Assembly (NCBI GenBank): GCA_033439795.1
Contig: JAUTDP010000009.1
Span: 1,984,001 to 2,048,000 of the forward strand
Reading direction: 5' to 3'
DNA length: 64,000 nucleotides
Source of the DNA: Sordaria brevicollis
Lineage: Eukaryota; Ascomycota; Sordariomycetes; Sordariales; Sordariaceae
A program made the translations under genes and the position numbers. Below are positions 27,038 through 36,599 of the stretch, one piece after another (the stretch's first letter is position 1; each line of letters begins with the position of its first letter). The notes beneath the pieces were generated by a model, which was not told where the DNA came from, made no database searches, and saw nothing but the letters and a program-made list of their open reading frames with translations.

Positions 27038-27290
27038 TTTTTTTTTTTTTTTTTTTTTTTTGAAAAATTTCTAAAAAAATTTAAAATAAAAATAACTTCG
27101 TAATAATTTAACTTAGTGAAAAAAATCTAAAAAAATTCTAAAATACATAATAACTTCGTAATAATTTAATTTAGTAAAAAAAAAAAATTAAAAAACTTTA
27201 AAATAAATAATAACTTCGTAATAATTTAACTTAGTGAAAAAAATTGAAAAACTTCGTAATAATTTAACTTAATGAAAAAAAATCTAAAAA
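27038..27290. repeat. Poly-T run and iterons near the Helitron 3' end
   Basis: A run of 24 T (27038-27061) is followed by four copies of AACTTCGTAATAATTTAACTT-like text starting at about 27093, 27151, 27211 and 27249, separated by A-rich spacers, with spacing near 58, 60 and 38 bp. Tandem repeats close to the 3' end are a known feature of Helentron-type elements; a binding role is inference. Confidence 0.75.
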
Positions 27291-27343
27291 AAAAAAAAAT
27301 AAAGTAAATAAAATACTTTGAGTTTCGGCAACCCAGGGTATAT

Positions 27344-27374
27344 CTCTAGACCTATATTGAAGCTACGCTTCAAG
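27344..27374 (-). repeat. 3' subterminal inverted repeat of the Helitron
   Basis: Reverse complement of the repeat at 6534-6563 (CTTGAAGCGTAGCTTCAATA then GGTCTAGAGA). It lies about 80 bp before the right end, as expected for a subterminal and not terminal repeat. Confidence 0.85.
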
Positions 27375-27404
27375 TAAATTTCTGCCCCTTACTCCTACCA
27401 GTAT

Positions 27405-27427
27405 AAAATTTGCCGCAGGCAAATTTT
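27405..27427 (+). repeat. Perfect 10-bp terminal hairpin of the Helitron
   Basis: AAAATTTGCC, loop GCA, GGCAAATTTT. It is followed by 27 G/C-rich bases to the right end at about 27454, where element B resumes with TTAAATTTTT. A 3' hairpin acts as the stop signal for rolling-circle transposition in Helitrons. The hairpin and the end keep CpA and TpG. Confidence 0.85.
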
Positions 27428-27455
27428 GCGGGGGTACGGGGGCGGCAGCCCTCGT

Positions 27456-29178
27456 TTAAATTTTTATATTAAAGACGCGGCCGTTAATCCTATTAATTAA
27501 ATTAGTATTATTCCGTTTTTACTTAAAGAGGGGACTCCTTAGGATAATAAATTTTCTAAATAAGGGCCCCTAATAGGGTTTATATATTTAAGGGTATTTA
27601 CTCGTATTAATTTAAATATATTGGAAGTTGAAGTTTATATAGATTTTAGAATTGCGAAAACCGTTATTAATCGATAATTCCTTAATATTTTAAATTATTT
27701 TATATTTACCGAATATTTTATGCGTATTAAAAGAATAGGAGGAAAGCCTATTAAATTAATAAAATAAGTAAAATTTATAATATATTCAATAAGGAAGGAC
27801 GTTTATAGTACTTTTACTTTATTAAAAATAAAGGTAATAAAATAAGTAATAAATAAATTCGAACCGATATTATTATTAATAAACTCCTTCTTATACCCGA
27901 AATAGATTAAAATCGATTATTATAAAGGCGAGGTAATTTTACTATAAGATAATTTTAATATTGCCTTTAACGTTTTAAAATTTCTTTACCGGTATACCTA
28001 TAAAATTATTATAGAGAAGAAAATAATATTAAAGCCGGGAGAGGAACGTATAATACTAATTAATTATATTAACTTTTTTAAAGATTATAATTTCCTATTC
28101 GATTTATTTTACCCCGTTATAATTAATATAATCGTTAATATATACTCCTTACGAATAATCGTAATAAAAAATACGATCGATAAGGATATTTTAATATTAC
28201 GAAAATAAAAGGTTAATATAATTATAAAATATAACGTAGACGGGTATTTCGCTTTAAATTAGTTTAATATTTATAAAATTATATTTATTATTTAAATTTT
28301 ATAAATATTAAATAACGACCCTACCCTAATAGTTAATAAAATTACCGAAATCGTATACTAAATATATTATATCCTTACGAATATCGAAATTAATATCGAC
28401 CTTTAAATTCCTAGAGGTATTAATATTATAGCCGAAGAACCTCTTTAATAAGAAAATTCCTTAAAACCGTCTAATTTACTTAAAATGCCCGATAAGTAAT
28501 TTAACCTTAATATATAAATAGATAATAAAGCGTTTAAAATTATTATTAAGGAAAGAGTCTATATTTTCGCCGGAAGTAAATGCGTATTTTGCGCGCTTAT
28601 TAAATTGGTTATAAAATTTCCGAAATTGTAGAAAGAAAGAAGTTTGGTTAATATACCCGAGGAAGATATAATATAAATATTTTTGGTAAAAGGTTAATAG
28701 AATTATAAAATAACCGCCCGAATATATTTAGTAAATAAGAAGGATTAAATAATAATCGATAAAATTTTTAATACCCTTTATAAATAAAGTAAAATAGTTT
28801 GGGTAAAGTACGCTATTCCCTTCGCTTATTTTATTTTTATAATATAAAGAGAAATTAAAAACGGCCCTAAAGGTTAATCCGTTATTAATTTGCGAATTTT
28901 AAATAGTTTAACGATATCCGATAATTATTTATTCCCTCTATAATACGAAATTATCGCTTTTATATAGGGTAAGGTAATTATAATTATTATCGATATAATT
29001 TTATTCTTTTATTAATTTAAAATTTAGTATAAATATAGAAATCGCTTTATATTAATTATTTACCGGGGTTTAGAATAATCGACGGTCGTTTAAATAGGTT
29101 TTAAAAATATTTTCGTTTATATTTAGAAATTTATAAATATATTCCTTTACGAATATAAGGAATATTATAGAGTATATA
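27456..29178 (+). pseudogene. pol of element B, first part (protease to RT palm), RIP-degraded
   Basis: Continues the frame broken at 6533 and aligns with about 36520-38250 of element A. The RT core is legible at about 28800-29170: a Gly-Pro-Lys-Gly segment, VINLRILNSLTISDNY, and the stretch leading to the active-site Tyr. Trp and Gln codons are TAG/TAA. The frame stops at 29178, where the TRIM-like element splits the active-site YIDD motif after the Tyr-Ile codons. Confidence 0.75.
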
Positions 29179-29298
29179 TGTCACAGGATTATTCCGGGTA
29201 TATAGTGGTGCATTCCGATATTCGTTAGCAAGCGAACATCGTCCTATCTTTTATAGAAGGTTTGGCCTGGCGGTCATTTGCACCACCGTCCTGTCATA
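29179..29298 (+). repeat. 5' LTR of the TRIM-like element
   Basis: 120 bp, 117 identical to the 3' copy. It contains an inverted repeat (CGATATTCG ... CGAACATCG at 29217-29242 here; perfect as CGATGTTCG/CGAACATCG in the 3' copy, 29644-29669) that can form a 9-bp hairpin with an 8-nt loop. Confidence 0.9.
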
Positions 29299-29345
29299 GT
29301 ATGTTCGCTTACCACGGCGGGTTCGATTCCCGGCTAGACCATTTT
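29259..29345 (+). ncRNA. tRNA-like stretch with B box and T-run
   Basis: GGTTTGG (29259-29265) can pair with CTAGACC (29334-29340) as a 7-bp acceptor-like stem with two G-U pairs. Between them are a TGGC...GG stretch like an A box, and the B-box GGTTCGATTCC (29320-29330) inside a T-arm-like CGGG/CCCG stem. An A and then TTTT (29342-29345), a Pol III-type stop, follow. The middle does not fold into a convincing anticodon arm, so this is not called a working tRNA. It begins in the 5' LTR and ends in the internal region. A Pol III-driven or tRNA-derived role is inference. Confidence 0.45.
29301..29314 (+). promoter_or_regulatory. Self-complementary primer-binding site of the TRIM-like element
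   Basis: ATGTTCGCTTACCA starts two bases after the 5' LTR. Its reverse complement matches the element's own LTR (29654-29667, TGGCAAGCGAACAT) at 13 of 14 positions, and the one mismatch is a transition. No match to a tRNA 3' end starting TGG is present at this place. This is the layout of Tf1/sushi-type self-priming, in which the RNA 5' end folds back to prime reverse transcription. If so, transcription should start near LTR position 48. Confidence 0.6.
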
Positions 29346-29606
29346 CGAGGGCGGGTTTTTTCCGTGCTGCGACCGTCGTCCCTGAGCGACACCTTTGAGG
29401 TTCCCGAGAGTAACCTTAGTCTAATCGCCGGAAATAACATATGCAACCGTAGAGTACCGATCCGTTTAGCTTGAATAAGCCCGTTGGAAAGGGGGATACG
29501 TCCGCCTTTCAGGTAGTGCTATATACGGAATCAATCCTGTTCCAACTTTGCGACCGTGGGTCAATCGCCTCTCCTTCGCAGAGCCTCTTGGGGAAGAGGA
29601 AGGTAG

Positions 29607-29726
29607 TGTCACAGGATTATTCCGGGTATATAGTGGTGCATTCCGATGTTCGTTGGCAAGCGAACATCGTCCTATCTTTTATAGAAGGTTTGGCCTGGCG
29701 GTCATTTGCACTACCGTCCTGTCATA
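29607..29726 (+). repeat. 3' LTR of the TRIM-like element
   Basis: 120 bp; carries the unmutated forms at the two G-to-A differences and a C-to-T change near its end. It is preceded by the polypurine tract and followed by the ATATA duplication. Confidence 0.9.
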
Positions 29727-32440
29727 ATATATTAACAATATCGTTATCGCTTCCAATTCGGTTAAGGATTATTTTAAATATTTGGATACTATTTTTTCCC
29801 TCTTCGTATTTAAAAATATTATATTATTATTTAAAAAATTATATTTAAATTATTTTAACGTCGAATTTTTTAATTTTTACGTAAACGGTTTCGGCCTTTC
29901 TATTATTAAGGATAGGATTTAAATTTTTAAGGACCTTATATTTCCAGAAAATTTAAAGGTATTAAAATAATATATCGGTGGAATTAATTTCCTACGGTAT
30001 TTAATTATATATTACGCCTAATTTATTAAACCTTTATAATTTCGTAAAATTATACTTTTCACCGCCGGAAAGAAATTAGGAAAAATTGAGCTAGGTAAAT
30101 TTACGTACTATATAACTTATTATATAAAAATTTATTTTACCCCGATACCGGCGGAATTAACCGTCTTTAAAATATTATAGCGTACTATATACGAAGAAAG
30201 TATAATATTATATTATTTCGATCCCGACTATTTAATTTTCTTATAAATCGATAATTTTTTAAAACGCGGATTCGGCGTAATAATCTTCTATTTAAAAAAC
30301 GGTTATAAATAAATCGAAAGCGCCCCTATTCCTTTATCTTAAGTATTATTTATTATATTTTTAAATAAAGTCTTAATTAAAGTAGAAATTAAATACGGGC
30401 CTTCGGAATTGGAAGTAGCTTACTTAATTTAGGTAGTAAAGAAATTTTATACGTATTTCTATACTTATAATTACTTTATTATAGTTTTAACCGATTATTT
30501 TACAATAAAGGGTATTATAAAATAGATATCCTTATATACTTCTTCTACCGATTATACGAATTAACGTTTAATTAACGCTTCTATATATTTATCGGAATAT
30601 AAATTGAAGGTATTTTATATCCTAGGGAAATTAAATTTTATATTTAACGTATTAAATTGGTTAAAAATTGTCTTTAATAATACTAATTTTAACAGCATCC
30701 TTATTTTAGACGATATATAAACCGAAGATAGAATTATAATCGTAAATAAAATTTAATATTCCTTTTCCGAAACGTAAATAAATCCGAAGTTGCGTAAAGC
30801 TTTTATTTCGTCGTATATTTCGGATATTAAATTTAATAAAATATTAAAATATTTAAAAACTTACCCTAAATATATTTCCGAAGATAAAAACATTATTTTT
30901 TCAAAGCCCGATTATCTTTTCTTTATAAAAAACGGCCTTATTTATAATTAATAAATTAATAAAATAAAAACCTTATACGTTTCTTTTAAGTAAATAAAAA
31001 TAATATTAAAAATTGCCTATAACGATAAATATTATTTTGGTTATAATTATATAATATACGAATTTTAAAAATTATTTTTCGTAAATAAGACCCGCTTAAT
31101 TAAATAATATTTAAAATACTACCCGGTATATTAATTCAACTAGACCGATAAATAATTAATTATCAGCGATTATTAATTAATTAAATTAGAAGAAACCTTT
31201 CCAATAAAAATTATATCCTTTAATTTTATAATTAGATTATTTGAAGTCTTTTTAAAAAATACCCCTTAGTAAATACTTTATTACGAAACCTTTAATTCCT
31301 TTATACTTATTACCGATAAAATATTAAAGAGAATATTATTTATCCTTAAATATAATACGTATACTACTATAAAATAGAATATTATTATTATCCGGCTATT
31401 TTTTTTATACGATTAGGGATTCTTAATTAATATTATTTCCGACCGAAACCGGAAATTTACTTCCCAATTTTAAAAAAGTATATAGACCGCTATAAGAATA
31501 AAGTTATTAATAATTACCGCCTACTATCCTTCCGGCAATAATACCGCTAAGCGTAAAAATTAAATAATTAAAATCGCTATTCGCTTTTATACTTTTACTT
31601 ATAAATTAAAATATAATTAATTATTAATTATTTTATCCTTATAATAGAATTTCAATAGTATATTTATCGAAAATATTAAAACTTCCTTATATAAATATCT
31701 TTTTAATTATAAATTATAAAGCCCCTTTAACGTTAATACTTAATTATAAAATACGTATAAATTTAACAATAATCCCATTATTCGCGACTATTTTTATAAA
31801 GAAATTTAATTTATTATAAATTTCGTTATTATTAATATTAAGGCCCGATACGACGCCTTTTATTAATAATTAGAATTTTAACCCAGTAATAAAGTATTCT
31901 TTAAATTTTATTATAAATATTACCTTCCCGGTTATCCTTCGCGTAAAATTTTATAATAGCGCTCCGAACCGTTTAAAATTCTAAAGAAGGTTAATCGCTT
32001 AATATATCGGCTAAATTTACCTAATAGTATAAAAATATACCCTATTATTTTAATTGCTTATTTAGTACCTATATTTAGAGATATAAATCCCTTTAGTCGC
32101 TTAATACTTCTTTTAAGTCCCGTAAAGGATTCCTAAAGCGATTCGGATAATAATAAAAGTAAACGCTACGAGGTAGAAAAAATCGCCAACTATAAATAAA
32201 TAAATAGAAAGCTTTAGTATTATATTAAATAGAAAGGATATAAGTATTATTTGAACGAATAAAAGGATATTAAAAATTTGGAGAATATAAAGGAAGTAGT
32301 AAAGGATTATTAAAAGTACCGTCCGAATAAACGTAAGAGAGGCGTTCTATAGTCGTATATAAATAGATAAAGGAAAGTTCGCTTTATTAATAAAAAGGAT
32401 AAAAGGCGGCGCTTTCCGAGGATAAAGTGAAGCTATTCCT
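29727..32440 (+). pseudogene. pol of element B, second part (RT end, RNase H, integrase, chromodomain)
   Basis: Resumes with the codons after the active-site Ile: the two Asp have become Asn. In one frame follow FPENLK.LKxYIGGINFLRYL, RNase H (about 30210-30520), integrase (about 31140-31800, with SDRNRKFTS and TAYYPSGN blocks) and a C-terminal chromodomain (about 32170-32310, KRYEVEKIANYK then INRKLxYYIKxKGYKYY and ENIKEVVKDY). Stops are nearly all TAG/TAA at former Gln or Trp codons, and the frame itself is largely kept, which shows point mutation and few indels. A basic tail ends about 32430, before the 3' LTR. Confidence 0.85.
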
Positions 32441-32478
32441 ATTAAGGATAATAGGTTTCTATTTATAGCGCCGGGATT

Positions 32479-32964
32479 TAATACGGAAAGATAGATTATA
32501 TATATATATACTAAATTAATTAATTAAATAGATAGGTATAGTATATTATAGGCGTTATACTTTAATAGGACCGGCTAGCCGGTAGGCCGATAGGCGTATG
32601 CTTAGTAGCCGTCCGGCGGGCGGTCGAGGACCCACCTTAAGGTTGGGTCGGAATCCTTCCATAAAAGGATTCCCCGCAGGCACTAGTCTCAGTTCTCAGA
32701 CCTACCTACCTCCGAAACGGCACCCCCGGGCGCTGCCCCACCACCCCCACTCCAACACCCACACAACCAATCAGCGCCCAGGGATACCATTTCTGCGGTA
32801 TTCGCGGAGACCCACCCAGTTCCTAGGGTGGGGTAGAGTGTCGTTGTGGGGTGGTCTGTGCTCAGAGACTAGCAGGCACTGCCTGCGGCTCGCTTTTCTT
32901 CTTTTTATATCATCTTCTTTTAATATTATAGATTACTACAACGCATCGTAGTATTACCCTATCA
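32479..32964 (+). repeat. 3' LTR of element B, enlarged by a MITE
   Basis: 486 bp, of which 196 bp are the MITE and its 8-bp duplication; the remaining 290 bp equals the 5' LTR. It starts TAATACGG (TG lost to RIP) and ends CCCTATCA. The right half keeps CpA/TpG where the 5' LTR of B has TpA. Confidence 0.9.
32684..32871. mobile_element. hAT-like MITE, 188 bp
   Basis: Bounded by TAGTCTCAGTTCTCAGAC and GTCTGTGCTCAGAGACTA, which match as imperfect inverted repeats (14 of 18), and flanked by the 8-bp duplication GCAGGCAC (32676-32683, 32872-32879). The 5' LTR of B lacks the insert at the same point. An 8-bp duplication with TAG-type ends suits a non-autonomous hAT element. The sequence is GC-rich and shows no RIP. 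An open frame running across it is an artefact. Confidence 0.85.
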
Positions 32965-33539
32965 ATAATTTAACGTTTAGTAATTACCGCGAATAATATA
33001 TTCCTCGTACCCCCTTTAGTAAATTCGTTAATAATATTGCGAATTTACTAATTTTATCAATTATCTACCTATTTATATTGGACGGTAATTTTAACGACGG
33101 CCCCCTCTAATTCGCTAGTTTTAAATTATATCGTTTTAAATTGCTTTAATTGCGATCGCTTTTTAATTTTATTAATTATTTTACTTATTTATAATAGATA
33201 GTTAATTTTAATAACGCCCTTTAATAATATTAAAATTATTTACCTATTTATATTGGACGGCTATTTTAATAATATTATAATTAACCCTACTTCTATTATT
33301 TTATATTATTATATTCGCATCGATTTATATCGGCTAACGTATAGAAATATTTAATATTACCCTAATCCGAATTTCTCTTAAATTTCGACGTTAAGGGTAA
33401 TTTAAAATAATACGTAATTTACTTTTAATAATATTTATAGCTTTTTACTTCCTAAGTTCCTTTTATTTCCCCTTTTATTATTACCCTAATCCTATTATTA
33501 ATACCCTCTAATTATACGTTAATTTCTTTATTAACCTAA

Positions 33540-36500
33540 TTAATATAATTAGTAAAGATCCCCCCGACGATGAAAATAACCTACGCCGCTCTTTACGTAA
33601 AATATTAATATTAATTACCGGTACGTATAATTTCGACCGTTTAAATAATTTTAGCGTATAATAGTCTAATTCAGTTAACCTATAATATAATATTACGTAA
33701 TTCCATTGCCGTTCTAATTCGTAAATTAAATTCGATTTTAATTATAATAATTAGAATGATTTTACCCTACGCCCGGAGCCCCCTAAAATAAAATTAATTA
33801 ATGATATTATCTCTTTAATTATTAATACCTTATCCCCTTCTAAAATATATTCGCGTTAATTATCCTTTATTATTATTCCCTTTAAAAACCTTATATTAAT
33901 TACCCTATTTAATAAACGCGCCCCATAGCGTACTAATTATAATACTATTATTTTCGGCCGTAGCGATTCTAAAGGAATTAATAATAATAATATCGAAGTA
34001 AGAAATAATATATTTAAACGGTTAATATAGAAAAAAATATAGTAAAGAATAGGTTTTATTAATTTAGAAAAAAGAAAAATAAACCGCCGAATAATAATAT
34101 TTAATAAGTATTTCGAATACTTCGATAATAATTTCGTTCGTATCGATAAATACTTTATATATTATAAAAATAGATTATAAAAAGTCGATAACCGAATTAT
34201 AAAATTTTACTGCAATTATTTAATTTAAATAAATATTTTTAATTAATATATTTTAAAATTTAAGAATAATTACTTCGAAATTATAATAGCTTTAAAAAGT
34301 AAAAATAAAAATAAAGAGCCTATTTAAAATTTAATTAATATTTTTAATTAATATTCCGATTATTCTTCTAGCGCGTTTAATATTATAGTTATTCGTACTG
34401 GCAACCTTCTATTTAATAATTCCCCTATTATTACTAATACGTATAAATATTATTAAATTTACGTCGAAAATAAGAAGGATTATATATATTTTAATAGCCT
34501 TCTTTACTTTTATTATAATAAGAATATTCTAGAATAAATTAAAATTCCCTATAAGAAATTAATTACCGATAATTTATATCGCCCTTATAATAGACCTAGC
34601 GATAATTTATTTAATTATAATTACGTCGACCTTTATATTACGAAGCCTTTTAATTTTAATATTAAAATAAATAAAATTAATTTTATAAAGTAAATTAATA
34701 ATATAAAAGACTACGAAATTAAAGTATTTAAAATAACGGAAGATTAAATTAAACGTTAAAAAAAAAAATAAGGATATTTATTGTATAATAAAACGTTAAA
34801 AGGAAATATTCTTACGCTATATTAAAGTAAACGAACATTATATCTAAGTAATATATATTTTTTAAACGGAATATATATATTTTAAAGCCTATTTTAATTT
34901 ATTTATCGAAGATACGTATAAAATTACTAAGGATAAAGCCCGTATTGAATACGAATTATATAAAGTTAAATAACCTAAAATTTTAATCGATTTTATTAAT
35001 AAATTTAATAAAGTTAGAAATACTTTTATTTTTATTAATTCGTTCCGTTCTCCTTTTATATTCTCTTTTAAATTTTTTAATAAAATTGCCGCCCGTTTTA
35101 AGGATAATAAAACCCGTAATAAAATTACCCCCGGAGGAGGTATTAAAAAACTTTTTAATACTTTTCGTTAATATACCCCCACCGGCAATCCTAATAATAA
35201 CCCCGATAATAATAATAATAATAATAGTATAAACCCTAATAAATATATATATAATAACCGCTATAATTCTTATAAATTAATTTTCTTTAAATTTACCTTT
35301 AATATTAACGATAATAAACTTTAGTATAAATATAATAAAATTAGTACTTTTAATTTATTTACTAACGACCTTAATAATATAAATATAATCGAAAATAATA
35401 TTTTTCTAATCTTCACTGACGTATTAATATTTATTAATCGTTTATAGACTTTAGTCTTTAACGACCCCCGCAATTATATTTAGAAATAATTAATTCGTAT
35501 ATAGTTACTCTTCTTTTAAAGGGCCGCCTATATATAGTAATATAATCAATTAATTTCCGAGAAGCGAATTAAATTAGTTATTCTATATAATTTAACCCGA
35601 ACGTTTATGATCCGGTTCGCCTTTAATATAGCTATTATTACCCGGAAATTTAACGAAGGACGGTTTATTTTATATTGCTTCTATTAAAATAAAAATATAA
35701 CCGTTACTTATTTATTTAAATAATTTTATTTCGCCTACGCTATAAGAATTATACCCCAAAAGGATATTAATTATTATAACGTATTTATTTAAATTTAAAA
35801 TAATTTTAATATTAATATTAAAATTCTTATTCCGGATTTACTTTTTAATTATAATGCGGATACTTATATATAATTTATTAAAAGTAAACGAATTATCTTA
35901 TATTTAATAATTAAGAATAAATACGGTTCCGACCGTATTTTCTTTCGAAATAACGTTTATAATTATAATTGTAATTATTTAATTCGTAATTGTAATAATA
36001 ATTACGGATATAATAATATCCGTAATTATAGTAATAACCGCAATACCCTTTATATTTAGGATATATCGTATAATAACGATTATAACGCTTCCTATAATTA
36101 TAATAATCCCCGTCCGACCGATATTCGTAACCGCGATTATAACGCTAATAGAATTCGTAATAATAATTATAATCGTAATTACGACCGAAATTGCTATAAA
36201 TCCCGTAAATAGAATAAAGATTATATATATTATACCGAGGAGGAAATTATTAATTTTATTAAAATTAATTTAAAAGATAATTACTTATTAGATAATTTAA
36301 TTTATTATATATATAATAGCGAATTAATTTATTTTAAATATTTAATAGAATTTTAATTTTTGGATATTAAAAGTAATTACGTAAAAGGCTATACCCTTAA
36401 AGCCCCCTCTACCGAATTTATTTCGTTAATTTATATAAATAATAAATTTTAAATATATATTAAATATAATAATATTTATTTATCCTAAAATTAATCATTT
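33540..36500 (+). pseudogene. gag region of element A, RIP-degraded
   Basis: Collinear with 3550-6520 of element B. It has very many in-frame TAA/TAG, and the later part (35930-36210) is Asn/Tyr-rich as in B. A Cys-type segment near 36200-36250 (Asp-Tyr-x-Tyr-Tyr-Thr-Glu-Glu-Glu) is probably a mutated knuckle. It is uninterrupted here, so it served as the template for finding the Helitron insertion point in B. Confidence 0.6.
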
Positions 36501-36599
36501 ACCTATTTAAATTTTTATTTAAGAATTATTATTATAAACCTAATTAATTACGTTTTAATAATTCCCTTTTAATTAAAGGAATCGACCCCCTAAGAGGAC

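Larger units (their letters stand above)
6534..27455 (+). mobile_element. Helitron2/Helentron-like Helitron with Rep-helicase remnant
   Basis: Element B aligns with A up to 6533 and again from 27456, so the 20.9 kb between is an insertion; about 13 kb remains after removing element C. It carries a rolling-circle Rep/PIF1 helicase frame, subterminal inverted repeats at 6534-6563 and 27344-27374, a perfect hairpin 27 nt before the right end, and no obvious target-site duplication at a T/T junction (TTAT|TTAAA in B). These are the terminal rules described for Helitron2/Helentron, as opposed to canonical TC...CTRR Helitrons. The exact end base is uncertain by one or two T. Confidence 0.82.
29179..29726 (+). 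mobile_element. TRIM-like non-autonomous LTR retrotransposon
   Basis: Two 120-bp direct repeats (29179-29298, 29607-29726) start TGTCACAGGA and end TCCTGTCATA, and enclose 308 bp without coding potential. The duplication ATATA lies on both sides (29174-29178, 29727-29731). A polypurine tract (GGGGAAGAGGAAGG, 29590-29603) sits three bases before the 3' LTR. The total of 548 bp fits terminal-repeat retrotransposons in miniature. The LTRs differ at three positions, all G-to-A or C-to-T. The sequence is rich in CpA and TpG although element B around it is saturated with RIP, so it is either young or too short to trigger RIP. The autonomous partner is not visible in the window. Confidence 0.85.
2569..32964 (+). 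mobile_element. Inner Ty3/Gypsy chromovirus (element B), same family as A
   Basis: LTRs are at 2569-2858 and 32479-32964 (the latter enlarged by a MITE), flanked by the 5-bp duplication ATAAT (2564-2568 and 32965-32969). Without the Helitron, TRIM and MITE the element is about 8.7 kb, matching A. Segments are 2569-6533, 27456-29178 and 29727-32964. It inserted into A's leader, 15 bp past A's 5' LTR, within A's primer-binding site. It is later than A and earlier than the Helitron, TRIM and MITE. Confidence 0.88.

Noticed and set aside
6534..27455. Polinton/Maverick or CACTA transposon, because of inverted repeats near the ends
   Set aside because: The repeats are subterminal on the right, the coding remnant is Rep-PIF1, and no target duplication is seen.
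29259..29341. Functional tRNA gene
   Set aside because: Acceptor and T arm are plausible, but no proper anticodon arm forms and the length of 82 nt fits poorly; kept only as tRNA-like.
29262..29848. Open frames of 70 and 125 codons over the TRIM-like element
   Set aside because: They cross LTR and internal borders, the second runs into RIPped element B, and neither shows protein features; the DNA is better explained by LTRs, primer site and polypurine tract.
32598..32951. 117-codon frame across the 3' LTR of element B
   Set aside because: It spans LTR, MITE and LTR again, so it arose from the insertion.
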